In this document: piece after piece, positions 1 to 10,932 of the stretch
How positions within the stretch are numbered: position 1 is the stretch's first letter
Layout: every line of letters starts with the position of its first letter
Assembly (NCBI GenBank): GCA_023433275.1
Contig: JAEZDN010000165.1
Location: forward strand, 1 to 64,000
Origin: Verrucomicrobiota bacterium
GTDB taxonomy: Bacteria; Verrucomicrobiota; Verrucomicrobiia; Opitutales; Opitutaceae
DNA: 64,000 bases
Direction: 5' to 3'
The notes under the pieces: model-generated
Seen by the model: the letters and a program-made list of their open reading frames with translations, nothing else
Told to the model about the DNA's origin: nothing
Databases searched by the model: none
Program-made: the position numbers and the translations under genes

Positions 1-25
1 CGACGGGGGCGCGCAAAACGCAACT

Positions 26-47
26 GGCCGCGGGGTGCGCCGCGGCC
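26..47 (-). terminator. Candidate terminator hairpin after the beta-barrel gene
   Basis: A perfect 8-bp stem (GGCCGCGG / CCGCGGCC) with a 6-base loop lies about 30 bases past the stop of the minus-strand outer-membrane gene. Read on the minus strand it is followed by AGTTGCGTTTTG, a weak T-rich stretch rather than a clean T run, so intrinsic termination is only possible. Confidence 0.4.
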
Positions 48-75
48 TGGAAATTACGATTAGTTTTTTGGCTAC

Positions 76-588
76 TTAGAAGCGGAAGCTGATGCCGGCG
101 GAGATGGCGACCTCGTCACCGACTTCCAGGCTCGTGCCGAAGAGCTTCACTTCATCGATCCAGAGGTAACGCGCGCCGAGGTGGAGCGTGACGGTTTCTG
201 ACGCCTGGTAGTTCACGCCAGTGAAGGCCTGGGCGCCGAATGAGGTGTCGTCGTCGGAGACGCCGAAACCGGAGACGGACGTGCGGGCGAAGCCGGCGCC
301 GGCGCCGAAATAAAAGCCAAGCTTGTTGGCGGCGATCGTTTCGGCGCGGTAATTGACCATCACCGGCACGATGTCGCCCTTGATGCCGGCATCGCTCATA
401 TCGGTGAAGCCGATCTCGGCTTCAATCTGATGGACGAGGTTCGTGTCGGACTTGAGCGCGTGGCCGAGACGGACGGACAGGTATTCCTCCTCGGAATCGA
501 TGAGGTATCCGGCTTCGAAGCCGAGGATGACAGCTTGCGCCGAAACCGCGAGGGTGGCGATGCAGGCGAGTGCGATGAACTTTTTCAT
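76..588 (-). CDS. Small outer-membrane beta-barrel protein
   Basis: Secreted protein of 170 residues. The frame is open far upstream, but the ATG at 588 is chosen because it begins a clear signal peptide (MKKFIALACIATLAVSAQA). The mature part alternates polar and hydrophobic residues (for example LGFYFGAGAGFA and VTLHLGARYLWI) and ends in ISFRF, with the terminal Phe typical of Bam substrates. The size fits an 8-stranded OmpA/OmpW-like barrel. No peptidoglycan-binding domain is present, so it is probably a small barrel of unknown ligand. It stands alone; the neighbouring pyrophosphatase gene is on the same strand but 456 bases upstream. The function is not assigned beyond membrane location. 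Confidence 0.75.
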   Translation of the reverse strand: MKKFIALACIATLAVSAQAVILGFEAGYLIDSEEEYLSVRLGHALKSDTNLVHQIEAEIGFTDMSDAGIKGDIVPVMVNYRAETIAANKLGFYFGAGAGFARTSVSGFGVSDDDTSFGAQAFTGVNYQASETVTLHLGARYLWIDEVKLFGTSLEVGDEVAISAGISFRF

Positions 589-1044
589 GGTAGGGATAGG
601 TTTGGTTGTTCCGGTTGGCCCGGCCGGGGAGGAAGGAGGAGCCAAGTTGGCCGGGGCCGCAAACGGATTTCCGCCGGGGCCGGGACCATGCAAGTCATAG
701 GGGGGGCACGAATAACATGGGAATTTGCGGGCGCGCGTGAGGTGGCATCCGGAAGTCGGATGGAGGGGGGGCGGCTTGACCGCGCCCTTTCGCGCTCCCG
801 GAACCGAGGGCGTGGACGAGCCGCGCCACTGCAGCTGAATCGTGCAGGCGCGCACGCGTAATCGCATTCCACCTTCATGATTCCGGCTTCGAAGAGGGAA
901 ATGGAGGCATGCGACCGCGAGGCGCACCGGACCGCGGCGGGGTCGCCGCGGCTCCATTTCCAATGATGCGGGAGGAGGTGGAACGACTTGTCCTCAGGGC
1001 GCTGCGGTCAGCGCGTTCCACCTTGTCGCGGTGTCCCGTCCGGG
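589..1044. other. Intergenic stretch with one palindromic element
   Basis: No convincing gene. Short open frames on both strands are GC-driven shadows. The stretch holds a reverse-oriented copy of the roughly 150-bp twin-hairpin element (746-888); the remainder is featureless apart from G-rich runs around 620-780. Confidence 0.6.
746..888 (-). repeat. Twin-hairpin palindromic element, copy 1 (reverse)
   Basis: Same element as at 10785, 31292 and 48350. It contains GCGGCTTGACCGCGCCC and GAGGGCGTGGACGAGCC arms and ends in TCCGGCT at 882-888. The other end (ATCCGGAAGTCGGATGG) is degenerate compared with AGCCGGA. Confidence 0.7.
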
Positions 1045-3507
<2,463 letters not shown>

Positions 3508-3639
3508 GGGGAGTTGGGGTAGGGGCGGAGATTTGTCATAAAGCGCATTTGAAGCCAGAGCAAAGTCCCCTCCGCGGGGTTGTAACCGTTGACGTTTTAG
3601 CCCGCATGCGCCTCCGTGTATATTCTAATAGACGCGCCC

Positions 3640-4335
3640 ATGTTGCTCCTTGCTGTGCATGACTTGTCCAAGGCCTACGGCCCGCATCGCGTGGTCGCGG
3701 TGCCGGCGTTTTCGCTCGAGGCCGGCGAGCAGGTGGCGTTGCGGGGCGAAAGCGGCTCGGGCAAGACCACGTTCCTGCACCTGATCGCGGGGATCCTGAC
3801 GCCCGACACCGGCACGATCGAGATCGACGGACGGTCCATTGCGACGCTCGGCGAGGCCGCGCGCGACCGGCTGCGGGCGGAGACCGTCGGGTATATTTTT
3901 CAAACGTTCAACCTGTTGCAGGGGCACACGGTGCGCGAGAACGTGGAACTCGGCATGGCGTTCGGCCGCGGCGTGGATCGCGCGCGGGCGGAGGCATTGC
4001 TCCGGCGCGTGGGGCTGGGTGACAAGCTCGGGCATTTTCCGCGGCAGCTTTCGACCGGGCAGCAGCAACGCGTGGCGGTCGCGCGCGCGCTGGCCGGCCG
4101 GCCGAAGCTCGTGCTCGCCGACGAACCGACGGGAAACCTGGACGCCCGCAACGGGCGCGACGCGCTGGCGTTGATTCGGGAAGTCTGCCGGGAGAACGGC
4201 GCGGCGTTATTGCTCGTGAGCCATGACGAGGGTGTGCTCGCGCAGTTTGAAACGGTGAGAAACTTTTCCGAACTAAACCGGGTGGCGGAAGACCGGGGTG
4301 AAGGCGCCCCGGCCCCAGGAGGGTCGCGGTCGTGA
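3640..4335 (+). CDS. ABC transporter ATP-binding subunit (LolD/MacB type)
   Basis: ATPase subunit of 231 residues for the permease encoded next. Walker A is GESGSGKTT, the signature is LSTGQQQRVAVARAL, Walker B is LVLADEPTGNLD and the switch His lies in LLLVSHDEG. This set is typical of the LolD/FtsE/MacB branch. The ATG at 3640 is preferred over the GTG at 3616 because family members start directly before the LAVHDLSKAYG strand. The stop overlaps the next start (GTGA), so the pair is translationally coupled. LolD-type ATPases power transfer from the outer inner-membrane leaflet or mechanotransmission rather than classical import. The neighbours (ZnuD-like receptor, DUF3299 protein) suggest a zinc-responsive ABC system rather than lipoprotein release. 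Confidence 0.9.
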   Translation: MLLLAVHDLSKAYGPHRVVAVPAFSLEAGEQVALRGESGSGKTTFLHLIAGILTPDTGTIEIDGRSIATLGEAARDRLRAETVGYIFQTFNLLQGHTVRENVELGMAFGRGVDRARAEALLRRVGLGDKLGHFPRQLSTGQQQRVAVARALAGRPKLVLADEPTGNLDARNGRDALALIREVCRENGAALLLVSHDEGVLAQFETVRNFSELNRVAEDRGEGAPAPGGSRS

Positions 4336-5531
4336 TCCTCAATCTCATCTACCGTTCGCTCCGGCAGCACGCGCTCTCGACGCTGGTGACGGCGGGGAGC
4401 ATCGCGCTCGCGGCGGGGTTGTTGCTCACGGTGTGGGTGGTGAAGACGCAATCGCAGTCGGTCTTCGCGGCGACCAACTCGGGCTTCGATGCGGTGCTCG
4501 GCGCGCGGGGCTCGAAGCTCCAATTGGTGTTGAACGCGATTTTCCATCTCGAGGCCTCGCCGGGCAACCTGGCCGCGGCCGACTTTGAGGGGATTCGCCG
4601 TCATCCGGCGATCAAGACCGCGATCCCGGTGGCGGTCGGGGACAATTACGAGGGGTGGCGCATTGTCGGCACGCAGCCGGCGCTCTTCGACGTGGAATAC
4701 CTGCCCGGCCGGAAGTATGAAGTCGGTGCGGGCGGAAAGCTGTTTGCGGAAGGCACGCGGGAGGCGGTGGTCGGATCGTTTGCGGCGCGTCGGCTCGGAT
4801 GGAAGGTGGGCGACACGTTCAAGCCCTACCACGGCCTCGCGTACGATCCCAGGGCGCAGCACGAGGAGGTTTACACGGTCGCCGGAATCCTGGAGCCGAC
4901 GGGCACCCCGGTGGACCGCGTGATTTGGATTCCGCTCGCCGGCGTGCAGACGATGGGCGGCCATGATGCGCGGGCGGCGAGTGACATCAGCGCGGTGCTG
5001 ATCCAACTGCGCGCCCCGACGGCGGGCATCATGCTCGACATGATGATCAACAAGCAGGGCAACAAAATGACCTTCGCGTATCCGATCGGCGCGGTCGTGG
5101 CCGACCTGTTCAACAAGATCAGCTGGGTGGACAAGGTGCTGACGTTGCTCGCGTGGGTGGTCGCGGCGGTGGCGTCGGCCTCGGTGCTGGTGAGCATTTA
5201 TAATTCCATGAGCGCGCGGCAGCGGGACATCGCGATCCTGCGCGCGCTGGGGGCGCGACGCCGGACGGTATTGGGCGCCGTGCTCGGGGAGGCGGCGGCG
5301 ATCGGGCTCCTGGGTTCGGTGGCGGGCGTGGCGGTCTTCGCGGGGTTCTCCGCCGTCGTCACGGGCATCATCCAGGCCCAGACGGGCGTGGTGCTCGAAC
5401 CGCTGAAGTGGAACCCGATTTTCTGGTGGGGCCCGGCGACGTTCGTGGGGTTGTGCGCGCTGGGTGGAGTGGTGCCGGCGATCAAGGCTTACCGGGTGCC
5501 GGTGGCGGAGACGATCGCGCCGGTGTCGTGA
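4332..5531 (+). CDS. FtsX/MacB-type ABC permease
   Basis: Membrane partner of the preceding ATPase, 399 residues. It has an N-terminal membrane helix (about 17-38), a periplasmic MacB-PCD-like domain (about 45-260) and three C-terminal helices (about 270-390) with the coupling segment MSARQRDIAILRALGARR, as in FtsX-domain permeases. It starts with GTG overlapping the upstream stop. Only one permease is encoded, so a homodimer is likely. Proteobacterial zinc-regulated loci (from memory, Vibrio zrgABCDE and Pseudomonas PA4063-PA4066) contain the same ATPase/permease type next to a DUF3299 gene. This supports, but does not prove, a role in metal acquisition. Confidence 0.87.
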   Translation: MILNLIYRSLRQHALSTLVTAGSIALAAGLLLTVWVVKTQSQSVFAATNSGFDAVLGARGSKLQLVLNAIFHLEASPGNLAAADFEGIRRHPAIKTAIPVAVGDNYEGWRIVGTQPALFDVEYLPGRKYEVGAGGKLFAEGTREAVVGSFAARRLGWKVGDTFKPYHGLAYDPRAQHEEVYTVAGILEPTGTPVDRVIWIPLAGVQTMGGHDARAASDISAVLIQLRAPTAGIMLDMMINKQGNKMTFAYPIGAVVADLFNKISWVDKVLTLLAWVVAAVASASVLVSIYNSMSARQRDIAILRALGARRRTVLGAVLGEAAAIGLLGSVAGVAVFAGFSAVVTGIIQAQTGVVLEPLKWNPIFWWGPATFVGLCALGGVVPAIKAYRVPVAETIAPVS

Positions 5532-5903
5532 TGCGAGCGCCTATTGAAATGAGCGGGCCGGGCGCGAGAGGGCGGCAGGTCAAGCCATGCCGAGCGGGGT
5601 GGGGGGGCACCCCGCCCACAAAGGTGAAACCGACGCGGCTTGATTTAGGGAACACGCTCATGTCAGCCGACGGCTCACAGCGGTTAAGAGCGCGCGGTTT
5701 GTTTCACCGTTCAGTGAAGTGGGGTTTGGGTTCACTGATGACGCCACCTCGATCCGAATTCGTGTTTATCGGTGTTCATCTGTGGTTCAACCGCATGAAT
5801 CCGGCTAGCGTGGCGCTGCGCTGTTTTTGCCGGCCGACCTGGCCCAAGCGTCAGAAGGGGGCTTGACGACTTTGCTAGGGTGGGGCGGCCTTACTGGCCC
5901 TCC
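5532..5903. other. Intergenic stretch with a CACAGATG-type element
   Basis: No supported gene. A hairpin GGGGTGGGGGGGCACCCCGCCC lies near 5597-5618 and may close the ABC transcript, but no T run follows. The stretch 5665-5806 is the repeat listed separately. No clear Zur-type palindrome was seen upstream of the next gene. Confidence 0.55.
5665..5806 (-). repeat. CACAGATG-type short element, copy 1
   Basis: On the minus strand it begins AGCCGGATTCATG and continues with ACCACAGATGAACACCGAT, matching the head of the 25431-25615 element including its AGCCGGA terminus (TCCGGCT at 5800-5806). The inner module TTAAGAGCGCGCGGTTTG...TTCAGTGAA is also shared but lies in the opposite orientation relative to the head. 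The left boundary near 5665 (AGCCGACGGCT) is approximate. Confidence 0.6.
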
Positions 5904-6608
5904 ATGGATCTTTCCTCGTTCTTCACCCTGGCCGTCACGGGATTTGCCGTCGCGTTCATCCACGCCGCGATTCCGACCCATTGGCTGCCCTTTGTGGTGG
6001 TGGCGCGGGCGCAGGGCTGGTCGCGTGGCCGGGCGCTTCTCATGGTAACGCTCTGCTCCGGCGGGCACATGGTGTTCATGACCGCGGTGGGCCTGGCCCT
6101 GGCCTGGTTTGGCCTGCAGATTGACGAGCATTGGGCGGGTTATTTCCCGTACGTGGCCGCGGCAGCGCTCATGGCGATGGGCGTCCTGATCCTGTTCCGG
6201 CATTGGCGTGGTTGGACGCACGGCCATGGCGAATGGATCGAGGGACATTGCCAGCACGACCACGGGCACGGGCATCAGCACGAGCCGGTCAAGCCCGTGG
6301 AGCGGACCAGCGACTGGGCGGCAGTCGGGGGTCTGTTCACCATGCTGACTTTCTCGCCGTGCGAGGGGCTGCTGCCGGTTTATCTGGCAGGGGTGCAGTT
6401 TGGCTGGGGCGGGGTGACGCTGCTGAGCGTGATCCTGGCGGCCGGAACCTGGTCGGTGATGCTCCTGTTCACCTGGCTGACGCTGCTTGGCGTGGAGCGG
6501 ATGCGCTTCAAATGGCTCGAACGCTGCGAGGCGCCCGTGCTGGGCACGTTGCTCATCCTCTGCGGACTGGCCTTCATTGTGATCGAGCACTTGCATGGTC
6601 ATGGGTGA
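5904..6608 (+). CDS. His-rich polytopic membrane protein, NicO/HupE-like
   Basis: Inner-membrane protein of 234 residues with about six helices in two groups of three, separated by a cytoplasmic or periplasmic loop rich in His and acidic residues (about 105-140; HGHGEW, HCQHDHGHGHQHE). Conserved-looking patches are HAAIPTHWLPF in helix 1 and TFSPCEGLLPVYLAG after the loop. This 3+3 arrangement with a His loop is seen in nickel/cobalt exporters (RcnA/NicO), HupE and TauE-like carriers. No specific family can be proven by eye. The ATG at 5904 is preferred over the GTG at 5880 because it starts at the first helix. Position between the FtsX-type ABC pair and a ZnuD-like receptor suggests divalent metal transport, probably Zn or Ni. 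Confidence 0.7.
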   Translation: MDLSSFFTLAVTGFAVAFIHAAIPTHWLPFVVVARAQGWSRGRALLMVTLCSGGHMVFMTAVGLALAWFGLQIDEHWAGYFPYVAAAALMAMGVLILFRHWRGWTHGHGEWIEGHCQHDHGHGHQHEPVKPVERTSDWAAVGGLFTMLTFSPCEGLLPVYLAGVQFGWGGVTLLSVILAAGTWSVMLLFTWLTLLGVERMRFKWLERCEAPVLGTLLILCGLAFIVIEHLHGHG

Positions 6609-6662
6609 GTGAAGGAGACCAGCCAGATGAATCGTCATCCTCTTCGCATCCTTCCCCGCCTC

Positions 6663-6775
6663 AGCCGGAACAATCCTTTAAGAATGGAGCTGCGCGATCC
6701 CGCCGTGGTTTGGGCGTTCCGCGGGCGAGGTCGCCCGCGCTCCACCATGTCCTTCCCAACGGAACGAGTGCGGCT
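6663..6775 (+). repeat. Short palindromic element with AGCCGGA-like ends
   Basis: Starts AGCCGGA (6663-6669) and ends TGCGGCT (6769-6775), one mismatch from the TCCGGCT end of the other elements. The middle holds the hairpin GCGGGCGAGGTCGCCCGC. It fills most of the gap before the next small gene. Confidence 0.5.
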
Positions 6776-6781
6776 TAACTA

Positions 6782-7117
6782 ATGTACCGCTGTCCGCATC
6801 CATTGTTTCGCGCCGTCGCTTTGGCCGGTGTGCTTGGGGTGATGCTCCTGACCTTGCTGGCGGCCAGCCCGGGCTGGCATGCGGAACTGCACGACCATGG
6901 GAGTGCGTCGGAACATTCCGCGGAGGTGCCCGTGGGCCAGCCGGATCATGTCTGCGCCGTGACCCTGTGGGCCAGTGGCGCGGTGGCGTTGCTGATGTTT
7001 TGTTTGTTCGTGCCCGTTCGGCCGTCGGCCGGGCGTGGGAAGCGGGCGGCGGACGTGGTCATCCCGTCGTTGCCGCGCTATCGGCTCGTGCCGTCGCACG
7101 CGCCGCCCTCGGTTTGA
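6782..7117 (+). CDS. Small membrane protein with His/Cys motif, unknown function
   Basis: A 111-residue protein with two hydrophobic segments (about 10-28 and 62-80). Between them is a short exposed stretch with metal-ligand-like residues: HAELHDHG, SEH and DHVCAV. The C-terminus is basic. The layout resembles DUF2946-type small proteins that often lie directly upstream of TonB receptors for metals; this comparison is from memory and is not a firm assignment. It starts 109 bases before the ZnuD-like gene, so co-transcription is likely. It might present metal or cap a membrane complex. Confidence 0.55.
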   Translation: MYRCPHPLFRAVALAGVLGVMLLTLLAASPGWHAELHDHGSASEHSAEVPVGQPDHVCAVTLWASGAVALLMFCLFVPVRPSAGRGKRAADVVIPSLPRYRLVPSHAPPSV

Positions 7118-7225
7118 GTTGAGTCGATTTGTTCCCGGCGGTGCCGCCATGCGGCGCGTCCGGTTTCCGCGATTTGTCCGGCCCGCGTGTCCGCGAGCGC
7201 CGGCGTTCCTCAACCCAATGCCGTC

Positions 7226-9289
7226 ATGTCTTTCCGTTTTTCCATTCTTCTATCCAGCCTTGTCCTTGCCGCCGCCGCGGCCCGTGCCCAAACCGTCCCG
7301 CCGATCGAATCGAGGGAGAAACTCCACCTCGACGACCTGGTGATCACGGCCAGCCCGCTGGCCCGGGCGCCGGATGAGATTGCCTCGCCCACGAGTGTGC
7401 TGGCGGGGGAAAACCTGTCCCGCCAGCGCCAGCCCACGCTGGGTGAAACGCTTTCCGGTTTGCGGGGCGTTGATTCCACCTACTTCGGACCGGGCTCGAG
7501 CCGTCCGGTTATCCGGGGTTTGGGGGGCGATCGGGTCCGCGTGTTGAGCGGTGGCGTCGGCACGCTCGATGCATCCGTGGTAAGCCCGGACCACGCGGTG
7601 AGTCTCGAGCCGCTCCTGATCGAGCGGGTCGAAGTCATTCGCGGCCCGGCCTCGCTCCTCTATGGGGGCGCGGCCATCGGCGGCGTGGTCAACGTCATCG
7701 ATGGCCGAATTCCTGAAGAGCTGCCCGCCGGGGCCCTGGTCGGCCGAATGGAAATGCGAGGCGGCACCGGGGCGCGCGAGCAGGCGGCGGCGGGACTGGC
7801 CACCGGCGCGGCCGGCAGGGTTGCCTGGCGGCTCGATGGGTTTCACCGCGAGACGAGGGACGTCCGCATTCCCGGTCATGCCGAAACCGCGGCGCACCTG
7901 GCCGACCATGACGAAAGCGAAGACGGACCGGCGGTGGCGGGTCGCATACCGAATACCGCCACGGCGACGCGGGGCGGCGCGTTCGCCCTGTCGTACATTG
8001 GCGAAAAGGGGCACCTAGGTTTTGCGCGGAGTGGATTCGACTCCCGCTACGGGGTGCCCGGGCACGAGCATCATCACGACGGTGAGGGGAGCGCATTCGA
8101 GGAACACGACGAGGGCGTTCGCATCGACCTGCAGCAACGGCGTTGGGATGTGCACGGCGAATGGCTGGCGCCGGCGGGAATCCTGCGAGCGGCGAGGTTC
8201 CAGTTGGGACTGGCGGACTACAATCATGCCGAACTCGAGGGCGATGTGATCGGCACCTTATTCATGAATCAGTCGCACGAGGGCCGGCTGGAGTTGCTGC
8301 ATGAGAAAAACGGGCCGCTCGAGGGCGCGCTGGGCGTGCAGCTTGCCCGCAGTGACATGGAGGTGTCGGGTGAGGAGGCGTTCGTGCCGCCCGCGGTGAC
8401 GCGGAGTGAGGCCGTGTTCCTTTATGAAGAATGGGTGGAGGGAAGCCTCACCTGGCAGTTCGGAGCGCGGGCTGAGCGGCAGAGGATCTCGCCTGGCGCC
8501 GGCGCGGGATTCGCGGCGCGACGTCATTCGCTCGCGACCTTCACGGGCGGGGCAATATGGAAATTCCACGAGGACTATGTGCTGGCGGTGTCGTTGTCGT
8601 CCAATGAGCGCGCGCCGAACGCGCAGGAATTGTTCGCCGACGGCCCGCATGCGGGGACGGGGAGCTATGAAGTCGGCGATCCCGCCCTCGGCAAGGAGCG
8701 GTCGGTGGGGATCGACGTCAGCGTGCGGAAGCGTCATGGTTTCGTGACCGGCGAGGCCAGCGTTTTTCTGAATCGCTTCGCTGGCTACATCTTCGAGCAG
8801 GCCACGGGCGCCGAGCGCGATGAACTGCCGGTGCTCGCGTTTGAGCAGCGCGCGGCCCGGTTTCAGGGCGGGGAGGTCGAACTCCGGTTTCACCTGCATG
8901 AAACCCCGGATACGGTCGCGGACGTCCGGATCTTCGTGGATTCGGTGAGGGCGACGAATACCGCGGATGGTACCGCCTTGCCGCGCGTCACGCCGGTGCG
9001 CGTTGGCGTCGGGTTCGAGGGTAGCAAGGGGCCATGGTCGTTCGATGCGGAATGGCGTGAGGTGATGCGGCAGGGCCGCATTGCCCCCGGTGAGACCCCG
9101 ACGCCCGGCCATACCTTGGTGAGCGCGGGAGCGGCGTGGCGGTTCGTCCTGGGTCGGGAAAGGGGCGAGCTGTTCATCCGGGGCCGAAACCTCCTCGACG
9201 CCACGGCGCGCGTACATGGCTCGTTCCTCAAGGAGATGGCCCCGCTGCCCGGGCGGGACGTGAGTGTGGGTGTGAGGATCGATTTCTGA
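7226..9289 (+). CDS. ZnuD-like TonB-dependent receptor (probable zinc)
   Basis: Outer-membrane gated channel of 687 residues. It has a signal peptide (MSFRFSILLSSLVLAAAAARAQ), a plug domain (about 40-150: LDDLVITASPLA, SRPVIRGLGGDRVRVL, GPASLLYGGAAIGGVVNV) and a 22-strand-type barrel ending in SVGVRIDF. An external loop after RYGVPGHEHHHDGEG, together with the nearby HAETAAHLADHDE stretch, is rich in His and acidic residues as in ZnuD of Neisseria, which captures zinc. The frame opens at a GTG (7187), but the ATG at 7226 directly begins the signal peptide. Neighbouring genes encode His-rich membrane and lipoprotein products, consistent with a metal regulon. No Zur operator could be identified. 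Confidence 0.85.
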   Translation: MSFRFSILLSSLVLAAAAARAQTVPPIESREKLHLDDLVITASPLARAPDEIASPTSVLAGENLSRQRQPTLGETLSGLRGVDSTYFGPGSSRPVIRGLGGDRVRVLSGGVGTLDASVVSPDHAVSLEPLLIERVEVIRGPASLLYGGAAIGGVVNVIDGRIPEELPAGALVGRMEMRGGTGAREQAAAGLATGAAGRVAWRLDGFHRETRDVRIPGHAETAAHLADHDESEDGPAVAGRIPNTATATRGGAFALSYIGEKGHLGFARSGFDSRYGVPGHEHHHDGEGSAFEEHDEGVRIDLQQRRWDVHGEWLAPAGILRAARFQLGLADYNHAELEGDVIGTLFMNQSHEGRLELLHEKNGPLEGALGVQLARSDMEVSGEEAFVPPAVTRSEAVFLYEEWVEGSLTWQFGARAERQRISPGAGAGFAARRHSLATFTGGAIWKFHEDYVLAVSLSSNERAPNAQELFADGPHAGTGSYEVGDPALGKERSVGIDVSVRKRHGFVTGEASVFLNRFAGYIFEQATGAERDELPVLAFEQRAARFQGGEVELRFHLHETPDTVADVRIFVDSVRATNTADGTALPRVTPVRVGVGFEGSKGPWSFDAEWREVMRQGRIAPGETPTPGHTLVSAGAAWRFVLGRERGELFIRGRNLLDATARVHGSFLKEMAPLPGRDVSVGVRIDF

Positions 9290-9395
9290 GTCGGTGGCGC
9301 GGTCAGCTTCGGGTCTGGCCGGAGGGAGATTGTGGGATTGAGATTTTGGGCGTCGTGAATCCTCCTTTGGTCGACTCGCCCGCGCTCCTCAAAAA

Positions 9396-9872
9396 ATGAA
9401 AATCCTCGTTCCCCTCCTGTTGGTCTCCCTGCTGGTCGCGGCGTGCAAGCCGCGCGATCCCGCGCCCTCCCAGGCTGCGACCGGCGCGCCAGCCGCGTCC
9501 GGCCACGCGCACAAATCCCTCATGGGCGGGCAACTCGTCGAACTGGGCGATCACGAGGCCAACCTGGAATTGAAATACGATGCCGCGCGGGGTGTGCTGC
9601 AGGCGTGGGTGCTGGACGGGCACGCGGAGAATTTTGTCCGCGTCAGCATGGCCTTGTTCGACGTGCAGGAAGCCGCGGGCGCCCGGCGCACGATCACGTT
9701 GCGGGCCGTGGCCAACGGGATCACCGGCGAGAACGTGGGCGACACGTCGTCATTTGAGGGTGAGGCGTCGTGGCTGGGCGGCGTCGGTCATTTCGACGGG
9801 ATCGTGAAGGCGCTCAAGGTGCGGGACGTGGTTTATCGGGACATCCCGTTTCATTTCCATCCGGGTGAGTGA
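9396..9872 (+). CDS. His-containing lipoprotein, probable metal-binding
   Basis: A 158-residue lipoprotein: signal peptide with lipobox LLVAAC, acylated Cys at about residue 17, then a Pro/Ala linker. The mature domain contains GHAHKSLMGG, GQLVELGDHEANLEL and DGHAENFVRV and ends DIPFHFHPGE. The GGxLVELGDHxANLEL pattern resembles the heavy-metal-binding N-terminal segment found on some CusB/CzcB-type efflux adaptors, here as a stand-alone lipoprotein. It lies 106 bases behind the receptor gene. A periplasmic zinc or copper carrier role is inferred from the His pattern and context. Confidence 0.65.
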   Translation: MKILVPLLLVSLLVAACKPRDPAPSQAATGAPAASGHAHKSLMGGQLVELGDHEANLELKYDAARGVLQAWVLDGHAENFVRVSMALFDVQEAAGARRTITLRAVANGITGENVGDTSSFEGEASWLGGVGHFDGIVKALKVRDVVYRDIPFHFHPGE

Positions 9873-10208
9873 GGCGTTCCGCCGCTGTCCCTCACCCGCA
9901 TGGGGGCGCATGCTTGGTGCACCGTTCGCGTTGAACAAATGATGTAGGGGCGCAAATTCTGCGCCCTAGCTCAGCGGCGATCATGCAGGGGGAGCGCGAT
10001 TCGCCGTGTGCGCTGTCGAACCGTTCCGTTTTAGGGGCGTGGCTCGTCCACGCCCTTGGGTCCGCAGCGAGACAAGGGCGCGGTCGAGCCGCGCCCCTAC
10101 ACCGATTGCAGCGTGGGCCGGCGACGCTGCCAAAGCTTTTGACGGGCGGCGGAATGGGACTACGGTGCGGCTGACTCGTCATTCGCCACCCACTTCCCCT
10201 CTGATTTC
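9873..10208. other. Intergenic stretch with one twin-hairpin element
   Basis: No gene supported. It contains GGGGCGCAAATTCTGCGCCCT (about 9946-9966), a small hairpin, and then the element at 9973-10110. The last 100 bases before the DUF3299 gene show no recognised operator. Confidence 0.55.
9973..10110 (+). repeat. Twin-hairpin palindromic element, copy 2
   Basis: Contains both hairpins in good form: GGGGCGTGGCTCGTCCACGCCC and GGGCGCGGTCGAGCCGCGCCC, separated by TTGGGTCCGCAGCGAGACAA. The flanks are degenerate (AGCGGCGATCATGCAGG at the start), so the AGCCGGA ends are not intact. Confidence 0.75.
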
Positions 10209-10700
10209 ATGAAAGTCCCGTTTTCCTCCTTCCGTCGCCTTGCCCTGGTCGCCGGCCTGATTTTTTCCCTGCCAGCGGCGGGCTGGTCCGCGGATGACAA
10301 GGTGCTCGAAGTCGGTTTCGACCGCCTGGGTGCGTTTGAATTCACGGCGCCCGCCGATGAGTCGAAGGCGAAGGAAGCCGACGCCCAGATCCCCGCGCAG
10401 GTGAAGGAGCTCGATGCGCGGAAAGTCGCGGTGACCGGATTCATGCTGCCGGTGAAGATGCACGAGGGGCTCGTGACCGAATTCCTTCTGGTGAAGGACC
10501 CGATGATGTGTTGCTACGGCGTGGTCCCGAAGGTGAACGAGTGGGTGGTCGTGAAGATGAACGGCAAGGGCGTGGCTCCGCTGATGGACGTGCCGGTCAC
10601 GTTCGAGGGCGTGCTGCACGTGGGCCAGATTTATGAAGGCGGTTACCTGACCGGGCTCTATTTGCTGAAGGGCGACCGGTTGGTGCAGGCGAAAGGGTGA
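10209..10700 (+). CDS. DUF3299 family periplasmic protein
   Basis: Secreted protein of 163 residues with a signal peptide ending near GWSA. The core carries the DUF3299 pattern: KVAVTGFMLPVKMHEGLVTEFLL, then DPMMCCYGVVPKVNEWV with a vicinal Cys pair and VTFEGVLHVGQIYEGGYLTGLY. Genes of this family sit in zinc-regulated operons of Pseudomonas and Vibrio beside FtsX-type ABC transporters (recalled, not searched). An ABC pair of that type lies about 5 kb upstream here. The biochemical role is unknown; Cys ligands or a redox role are possible. Confidence 0.78.
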   Translation: MKVPFSSFRRLALVAGLIFSLPAAGWSADDKVLEVGFDRLGAFEFTAPADESKAKEADAQIPAQVKELDARKVAVTGFMLPVKMHEGLVTEFLLVKDPMMCCYGVVPKVNEWVVVKMNGKGVAPLMDVPVTFEGVLHVGQIYEGGYLTGLYLLKGDRLVQAKG

Positions 10701-10784
10701 TGGTCCAATCAGGCCGGGCCTGACGTTGGGCGGTGCGCTCTGCAAGGATCGAGCTTGCTCGGCCCCTTCCGGCGCAGAAGCCCC

Positions 10785-10932
10785 AGCCGGAGCCATGCTG
10801 TTGGAGCTCGATTCCGCAGCGTGCGCGGTCGAACGGTTCCGTTGTACGGGTGTGGTCGTCGCCCTTGGTTACCGCAGCGAGGAAAGGGCGCGGTCAAGCC
10901 GCGCCCTTCCATCCGACCGCATATTTCCGGCT
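10785..10932 (+). repeat. Twin-hairpin palindromic element, copy 3 (intact ends)
   Basis: A 148-bp element starting AGCCGGA (10785-10791) and ending TCCGGCT (10926-10932). The right end touches the stop codon of the ACT-domain gene: on the minus strand the junction reads TGAGCCGGA, where the first A of the element completes TGA. The second hairpin GGGCGCGGTCAAGCCGCGCCC is perfect; the first is decayed. Confidence 0.8.

Noticed and set aside
3508..3639. Possible Zur operator before the ABC genes
   Set aside because: TGTAACCGTTGACGTTTTA was examined, but it does not form the expected A/T-rich palindrome.
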